From the NCBI RefSeq assembly GCF_030646155.1, contig NZ_JAUTDN010000007.1:1-64000 (forward strand): 64,000 bases of DNA. Reading direction: 5' to 3'. Position numbers and translations under genes: made by a program. Positions 59,845 to 64,000 of the stretch are shown in pieces. Every line of letters starts with the position of its first letter. The stretch's first letter is position 1. This DNA is from Conexibacter sp. CPCC 205762. Lineage in GTDB: Bacteria > Actinomycetota > Thermoleophilia > Solirubrobacterales > Solirubrobacteraceae. The notes beneath the pieces were generated by a model. The model was not told where the DNA came from. It saw only the letters and a list, made by a program, of their open reading frames with translations, and searched no databases.

Positions 59845-60798
59845 ATGCACCGGGTTCTCTTCGTCCTCTTCGACGAGCTCCAGTCGCTCGACCTGACCGG
59901 TCCGCTGGAGGCGTTCGCCGGTGCCGACCAGGCGGCCGGCGGCGGCGTCTACGAGCTGGCGACGGCGAGCCTCGACGGCGCGCCGGTGCGGACCACCAGC
60001 GGGCTGACGATCGTGCCCGACGGCGCGCTCGGCGCCGGGCTCGCGCCCGACACGCTGGTCGTTCCCGGCGGCGAGGGGACGCGCACGGCCGACCCGCGGC
60101 TGGTCGACTGGCTGAGGCAGAACGGCCCGCGCGCCGGCCGGCTCGTCTCGGTCTGCTCCGGCGCTTTCCTGCTCGCGGCCGCCGGTCTGCTCGACGGCCG
60201 CCGCGCGACGACCCACTGGGCCTACGCGCACCTGCTCGCCGAGCGCTACCCGCAGGTGGAGGTCGACCCGGAGCCGATCTGGGTCCGCGACGGCGACGTC
60301 GTCACCTCGGCCGGCGTCACGGCCGGGATCGACGTCGCGCTCGCGCTGGTCGAGCACGACCTCGGCCGCGAGCTGGCGCTGACGGTCGCGCGCCACCTCG
60401 TCGTCTACCTGCGCCGGCCCGGCGGGCAGACGCAGTTCAGCGCCCACCTCGCCGCGCAGGTCGCCGAGCGCGAGCCGCTGCGCGAGCTGCAGCAGTGGAT
60501 CGCCGACAACCCCGGCGCCGACCTGTCGGTCGAGGCGCTGGCCGAGCGGATCGCGCTGTCGCCGCGCCACCTCGCGCGGCTGTTCGCGGCCGAGGTCGGG
60601 GTCACGCCCGGCCGCTACGTCGACCGCGTGCGGCTGGAGACGGCGCGGCGGCTGCTGGAGGAGTCGGCCGACGGCGTCGAGACGGTCGCGCGCCGCTGCG
60701 GCTACGGCACGCCGGAGACGATGCGGCGCGCCTTCGTGCGGGCGCTCGGGGTCGCGCCGGCCGACTACCGCGCCCGTTTCGCCCCTGAACCCGTCTGA
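59845..60798 (+). CDS. GlxA-type regulator: DJ-1/PfpI domain plus AraC HTH
   Basis: 317 residues. N-terminal DJ-1/PfpI domain (LFDELQSLDLTGPLEAFAGAD near 8; VVPGGEGTR near 73; VSVCSGAFLLAAAGLLDGRRATTHW near 100), C-terminal AraC double HTH (LSVEALAERIALSPRHLARLFAAEVGVTPGRYVDRVRLE near 230-270; VARRCGYGTPETMRRAFVRALGVAP). ATG 59845 chosen over the open frame from 59800. The next gene encodes a free DJ-1/PfpI protein similar to its N-terminal domain, so the regulator may share a ligand with that enzyme. Confidence 0.93.
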   Translation: MHRVLFVLFDELQSLDLTGPLEAFAGADQAAGGGVYELATASLDGAPVRTTSGLTIVPDGALGAGLAPDTLVVPGGEGTRTADPRLVDWLRQNGPRAGRLVSVCSGAFLLAAAGLLDGRRATTHWAYAHLLAERYPQVEVDPEPIWVRDGDVVTSAGVTAGIDVALALVEHDLGRELALTVARHLVVYLRRPGGQTQFSAHLAAQVAEREPLRELQQWIADNPGADLSVEALAERIALSPRHLARLFAAEVGVTPGRYVDRVRLETARRLLEESADGVETVARRCGYGTPETMRRAFVRALGVAPADYRARFAPEPV

Positions 60799-60813
60799 GG
60801 AGGAGGTCTTGTC

Positions 60814-61473
60814 ATGCAGATCGCCATCTACGTCTATGACCGCCTGACAGCGCTCGACGCGATCGGCCCCTACGAGGTGCTGAGCCGCCTGCCGGAGGCG
60901 GAGCTGGTCTTCGTCGGCGCGCAGGCGGGACCGGTGCGGACCGACACCGGCAGGCTTTCGCTCGTCGCCGACGCGGCCCGCGACGAGGTGACCGCGCCGG
61001 ACATCGTGCTGGTGCCGGGCGGCCCCGGCCAGACCGATCTGATGGGCGACGAGGGGCTGCGCGCGTGGCTGCGGGCGGTCGACGCGACCTCGACCTGGAC
61101 GACCTCCGTCTGCACCGGCTCGCTGCTGCTCGCCGACGCCGGCCTGCTCGACGGCCGCCGCGCGACCTCGCACTGGCTGGCGCTGGAGCAGCTCGGCGAG
61201 CTGGGCGCGGTGCCGGTCGCCGAGCGCGTCGTCGAGGACGGCAAGGTCGTCACCGCCGCCGGCGTCTCGGCCGGCATCGACATGTCGCTGACGCTCGCCG
61301 GCCGGATCGCCGGCGACGTCGTCGCGCAGGGGATCCAGCTCGGGATCGAGTACGACCCGCAGCCCCCGTTCACCGCCGGCTCCCCCGCGAGAGCGCCCGC
61401 CGACCTGGTCGAGCTGCTGCGCGCCGCCAGCCGTTTCGTGCTGGAAGGCGACGGCAGGGCGCCGGCGGCCTAG
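60814..61473 (+). CDS. DJ-1/PfpI-family protein (isonitrile hydratase-like)
   Basis: 219 residues. DJ-1 fold with the reactive Cys in TSVCTGSLLLADAGLLDGRRATSHW near 98, Asp in DRLTALDAIGPYEVLSRL near 15 and a nucleophile-elbow context VPGGPGQTDLM near 68. This build matches isonitrile (isocyanide) hydratase InhA and its relatives. A strong GAGGAGGAGG site precedes ATG 60814, 15 bases after the GlxA-type gene. Convergent with vapC with a four-base overlap. Confidence 0.88.
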   Translation: MQIAIYVYDRLTALDAIGPYEVLSRLPEAELVFVGAQAGPVRTDTGRLSLVADAARDEVTAPDIVLVPGGPGQTDLMGDEGLRAWLRAVDATSTWTTSVCTGSLLLADAGLLDGRRATSHWLALEQLGELGAVPVAERVVEDGKVVTAAGVSAGIDMSLTLAGRIAGDVVAQGIQLGIEYDPQPPFTAGSPARAPADLVELLRAASRFVLEGDGRAPAA

Positions 61474-61871
61474 CGGATCTGTCGCAGTTCGACGTCGACC
61501 GCGACGTGCTCCCAGGCGCGGTCGGCGGTCAGCGCGGTCGCGTCGAGCCGGCGCGCGAGCGCGAGGCAGGCGCGATCGCCGAGCGACAGCCCGGCGTCGA
61601 GCGTCAACGGCCGCAGGCGGCCGATCTCGATCGCATCGACGTCCGTCAGCGGCTCGACCTCGATCGCGCCGTCGAGCAGGCCGTCGCGGCGGAAGTCGTC
61701 GGCGAGCTGCGCCGGATCAAGGCCGCTGCGGGCGATCGTGCTGAGCGCCTCGGCGAGGTTGACCGCGCTGATCGTCGTGCCGTTCGCGATCGCGTCGGCG
61801 ACGACCTCTGCGCCGGGTTCCTCGTGCAGATAGGCGAGCAGCGCCGATGCATCGAGCACCGTCGGCGGCAT
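61470..61871 (-). CDS. vapC: VapC-type PIN-domain toxin
   Basis: 133 residues. PIN residues: VLDASALLAYLHEEPG near 5 (Asp), VNLAEALSTIAR near 37 (Glu), LSLGDRACLALARRL near 93 (Asp) and ALTADRAW near 113 (Asp). The toxin is an RNase. Gene order antitoxin then toxin on the minus strand, three bases apart. Confidence 0.93.
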   Translation of the reverse strand: MPPTVLDASALLAYLHEEPGAEVVADAIANGTTISAVNLAEALSTIARSGLDPAQLADDFRRDGLLDGAIEVEPLTDVDAIEIGRLRPLTLDAGLSLGDRACLALARRLDATALTADRAWEHVAVDVELRQIR

Positions 61872-61874
61872 CTC

Positions 61875-62132
61875 CTAGCCGTCCTCTGCGGCGGCCTCGC
61901 GGCGTCGCTCGGCGAGCAGCTCGTCGACCGCCGAACCGCTGCCGCGTCTGGCGAGGATCCCGCGATGCCGGTCGGCGACGGCGCGATACGGGCGCAGCCG
62001 CAACGAGCCGTCGGGCTCCGTCGTGAGCAGCATTCTCGTGCCGGGGGTGAGCCCGAGCTGATTGCGTATCGCTGCCGGCAGCACGACGCGGCCGCGCTCG
62101 CCGATCGTGACGTGTCGCTCCGCGTGGGCCAT
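61875..62132 (-). CDS. vapB: VapB-type AbrB-fold antitoxin
   Basis: 85 residues from ATG 62132. Swapped-hairpin AbrB domain VTIGERGRVVLPAAIRNQLGLTPGTRMLLTTEPDGSLRL near 7-45, followed by a helical toxin-binding tail (RRGSGSAVDELLAERRREAAAED). It binds VapC and its own promoter. The longer frame from 62153 is less likely. Confidence 0.92.
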   Translation of the reverse strand: MAHAERHVTIGERGRVVLPAAIRNQLGLTPGTRMLLTTEPDGSLRLRPYRAVADRHRGILARRGSGSAVDELLAERRREAAAEDG

Positions 62133-62177
62133 GGGATCCAACGTACCACGCACTGCAAACGTCCCACGCGTGTCTGT

Positions 62178-62666
62178 TCAGCCCACAGATCTCTCGTGCT
62201 CGGCCAGCCAGGCGTCGAGCGCGAGGCTTCTCTCGGTGTCCTCGTAGACCTCGTACTCGCGCAGCAGGCCCCAGGCGACGCGGCCCCAGAGGACGGCGCG
62301 GTTGGTGTAGACGCGGGTGCCGTCGGGTGCGTCGAGGTGGTCGCTGCAGCGCAGGGCTATCGTCGTGTTCCAGGGCGGGCCGGTGACGACGACCTCGTCG
62401 GCGTGGAGCTGGAGGCCGATCTCGAGGAAGCGGCCGATCCAGTCGCGCAGCTCGGCCTTCGAGTGGAGCGTGCCAGCCCACGAGCTGGAGCCGGGGAAGG
62501 TGAAGCGGACGTCGTCGGCGTCGAGCTTGAGCAGCGGCTCGGGGTCCCCGGCGCGCAGCGCGGCGAGGTTGCGCTGGAGCAGCAGCTCGACGGCGCGCGG
62601 GTAGAGCAGCGACCAGGCGCCGGCGCCGGCTGCGCCCCACAGCGCGACCTCACGCGCGCGCGGCAT
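62178..62666 (-). CDS. NTF2-like (SnoaL) protein
   Basis: 162 residues. Short hydrophobic start (ALWGAAGAGAWSLLYPRAVELLLQRNLAALRAGDPEPLLKL) then NTF2-like elements DDVRFTFPGSSSWAGTLHSKAELRDWIGRFLEIGLQLHADEVVV and NRAVLWGRVAWGLLREYEVYEDTE. Its start overlaps the hydrolase stop by 17 bases, so the pair is co-translated. Activity unknown; a helper or separate step with the hydrolase is possible. Confidence 0.85.
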   Translation of the reverse strand: MPRAREVALWGAAGAGAWSLLYPRAVELLLQRNLAALRAGDPEPLLKLDADDVRFTFPGSSSWAGTLHSKAELRDWIGRFLEIGLQLHADEVVVTGPPWNTTIALRCSDHLDAPDGTRVYTNRAVLWGRVAWGLLREYEVYEDTERSLALDAWLAEHERSVG

Positions 62667-63639
62667 CGGCGGGCTCCTCGGGGGTGGCGGCGGGCGCGGC
62701 GGCGGGCGTGGTCGCGGTTGCGAATGCCAGCAGCTCCTCGCGCACCAGCTGCGGGCGGTCGAGCTGCATCAGCGTGCGGCTGTCGTCGACCTCGACGAGG
62801 CGCGCGTGTGGCAGCAGCTCCGCCAGTCGCCGGCCGTGGTCGCGGGGCATCAGCTTGTCCTCGCGCGCCCACAGCACCAGCGCCGGGCGGTCGAACGCGC
62901 GCAGGCGCTCGGTCGCGCGGGCCGTCCAGGCGCGGTCGAGCGGGCCGCCGGCGTACTTGGCGAGGTCTCGCCGGATCGCGTGGTCGTGCAGGATCGGCGC
63001 GAACCAGCCGTCGGTCAGCGCGTGCGGCAGCGGCCGCTTCGACATCCAGCCGAACAGCAGCGGAAAGCGCCGCAGCGGACGCAGCGCGAGCGGCTGCAGC
63101 GCCAGCTTGACGCCGAGCGGGCCGCCCTTGCCGGCCAGCTGCGCGAGGCGGCCGTTGATGCCGGGCGGGAAGTTGTCGAACGCCTCGCTCGGCGTGATCG
63201 CGAGGCGGCCGACGCGGTCGAGGCCGCCGGGCACGTCGCCGAGCAGCAGCGCGCCGCCCCAGTCGTTGGAGACGAGCACGACGTCGCGCAGGTCGAGCGC
63301 CTCCAGCAGCTCTGTCAGCAGCCGCACCATCGCCGGCAGCGACAGGTCGGCGTCGGCGCGCATGGCTCGCCTGTGGCCGCCGAGCGGGAGCGTCGGCGCG
63401 ATCACGCGACAGTGCGCGGCGAGCGCCGGGGCGACCTCGCGCCAGACGGTCGCATTCATCAGCAGGCCGTGCAGCAGGACGACGGTGGGCACCTCGCCGC
63501 CGCCCGGCGCGTCCGCGCGGCCGAACGCGACGTCGCCCGCGGACGCGTCGCCTCGCCCGCTGGCCGCGCCGCTGCCGCCCGGCGGCGGCCCGCTGTCCTC
63601 GTACTCGATCGTCCCGGCGCTCAGCTCGATCTCGGGCAT
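62650..63639 (-). CDS. Alpha/beta hydrolase, Asp-nucleophile type, apparently lacking the catalytic His
   Basis: 329 residues. Similar throughout to the hydrolase at 42556 (PEIELSAGTIEYEDSG start, VVLLHGLLMNATVWREVAPAL near 56, nucleophile elbow LVSNDWGGALLLGD near 130, REDKLMPRDHGRRLAELLPHARLVEVDDSRTLMQLDRPQL near 270-305). The nucleophile position is Asp. Where the relative has His (VPHDQP) this protein has MQLDRP, so the triad looks incomplete. It carries a 20-residue Gly/Ala insert near residue 18 and an Ala/Pro-rich tail. Divergent from a TetR gene. Activity uncertain. Confidence 0.85.
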   Translation of the reverse strand: MPEIELSAGTIEYEDSGPPPGGSGAASGRGDASAGDVAFGRADAPGGGEVPTVVLLHGLLMNATVWREVAPALAAHCRVIAPTLPLGGHRRAMRADADLSLPAMVRLLTELLEALDLRDVVLVSNDWGGALLLGDVPGGLDRVGRLAITPSEAFDNFPPGINGRLAQLAGKGGPLGVKLALQPLALRPLRRFPLLFGWMSKRPLPHALTDGWFAPILHDHAIRRDLAKYAGGPLDRAWTARATERLRAFDRPALVLWAREDKLMPRDHGRRLAELLPHARLVEVDDSRTLMQLDRPQLVREELLAFATATTPAAAPAATPEEPADAARA

Positions 63640-63653
63640 CGCTCCAGCCTCCA

Positions 63654-63671
63654 CTAGATAGATCGCTCTAG
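63654..63671. promoter_or_regulatory. Operator-like inverted repeat before the terminal TetR gene
   Basis: CTAGA (63654-63658), eight-base spacer, TCTAG (63667-63671), with an inner TAGA/TCTA pair. It lies between the divergent hydrolase (start 63639) and TetR (start 63699), in the shortest stretch of lower GC here. Confidence 0.5.
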
Positions 63672-63698
63672 CGGCCAGCCTAGCTATGCTGACGGGCG

Positions 63699-64000
63699 AT
63701 GTCGAGCGAGACCGTCACCACGAAGGAGCGGATCGTCTACGCCGCCGCCGACCTCTTCCGCCGCCACGGCTACGCCGGCACCGGGATGAGACAGGTCGTC
63801 GCCGCCGCGCAGGCGCCGTTCGGCTCGCTCTACCACCACTTCCCGGGCGGCAAGGAGCAGCTCGGCGAGGAGGTGATCCGCGTCGCCGGGGGCATGTACG
63901 GCCAGCTCGTCGCGGCGATCCTCGACAGCGGTCCCGGCGACCTCGTCGCCGCGACCGAGCAGGCGTTCGCGCTCGCCGCCCAGCACCTGGAGGAGAGCGG
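63699..64000 (+). CDS. TetR-family regulator, LmrA/YxaF type (cut by the window end)
   Basis: The first 100 residues only; the gene runs off the window. HTH RRHGYAGTGMRQVVAAAQAPFGSLYHHFPGGKEQLGEEVI near 20-58 is very like that of the TetR at 49628. It is divergent from the Asp-nucleophile hydrolase/NTF2 pair, which it probably controls through the inverted repeat between them. Confidence 0.9.
   Translation, partial: MSSETVTTKERIVYAAADLFRRHGYAGTGMRQVVAAAQAPFGSLYHHFPGGKEQLGEEVIRVAGGMYGQLVAAILDSGPGDLVAATEQAFALAAQHLEES

Overview
The window is very GC-rich (roughly 72 % by eye), almost wholly coding, and has third codon positions that are nearly all G or C. Gene content (alkB-rubredoxin, PspC-type sensor kinase, many TetR regulators, ABC-F, a CNNM pair, LmrA/YxaF-type TetRs) points to a soil actinobacterium. 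I would place it in Thermoleophilia/Solirubrobacterales (Conexibacter-like), but that is an inference from style, not a search. An unusual trait is heavy use of the arginine codon AGA despite the GC content. I found no rRNA, tRNA, insertion sequence, prophage or CRISPR array. No gene-free stretch exceeds 300 bases; the longest are 28515-28709, 41231-41412, 11092-11261 and 50201-50361, and each holds regulatory structure described below.

Layout. 1-3.6 kb: tail of a cut gene, PHP phosphatase divergent from APS kinase cysC, a polytopic membrane protein, and a small PIN-domain toxin/antitoxin-like pair. 3.6-6.6 kb: minus-strand operon of a LolA-like exported protein and an ABC ATPase plus ABC-2 permease. 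6.7-11.1 kb: a histidine kinase and an OmpR-type regulator that look like partners but are split by an opposite-strand alkane hydroxylase module (alkB, rubredoxin, TetR). 11.2-19.9 kb: two large secreted proteins of unknown role, then an EfeO-like lipoprotein and an FTR1 iron permease; DtxR-like boxes precede both halves, so this looks like one iron-controlled region. 19.95-20.57 kb: DedA protein.

20.6-32.6 kb: a divergent carbohydrate/sugar-acid locus. An FCD-GntR repressor heads a minus-strand operon of tightly overlapping genes (two enolase-superfamily dehydratases, SDR, NTF2-RidA fusion, creatininase-family enzyme, aldo/keto reductase, KDPG-type aldolase, SMP-30 lactonase). Facing it are a sugar-binding lipoprotein, two permeases (no ATPase) and a second SDR. 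Together they suggest uptake of a sugar or sugar acid and oxidation, lactone opening, dehydration and aldol cleavage without phosphorylation.

32.6-35.5 kb: NarL-type regulator, PspC-domain sensor kinase and a PspC protein. 35.6-39.5 kb: DUF6328 membrane protein, then the ATP-grasp/alpha-E/transglutaminase trio. 39.6-42.5 kb: ABC-F protein with a leader, and a Fic protein with its own palindromic operators. 42.5-50.7 kb: alpha/beta hydrolase with TetR and AraC regulators, two small exported proteins, PhoD-like phosphatase, TetR/MFS pair with a perfect 24-bp operator, another TetR, SnoaL-like protein. 50.8-59.8 kb: membrane PI-PLC-like protein, alpha/beta hydrolase, two CNNM/CorC proteins, NhaA, ChrA, UppP. 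59.8-64 kb: GlxA-type regulator with a DJ-1/PfpI enzyme, VapBC, NTF2-like protein, a second Asp-nucleophile hydrolase and a TetR cut by the window end.
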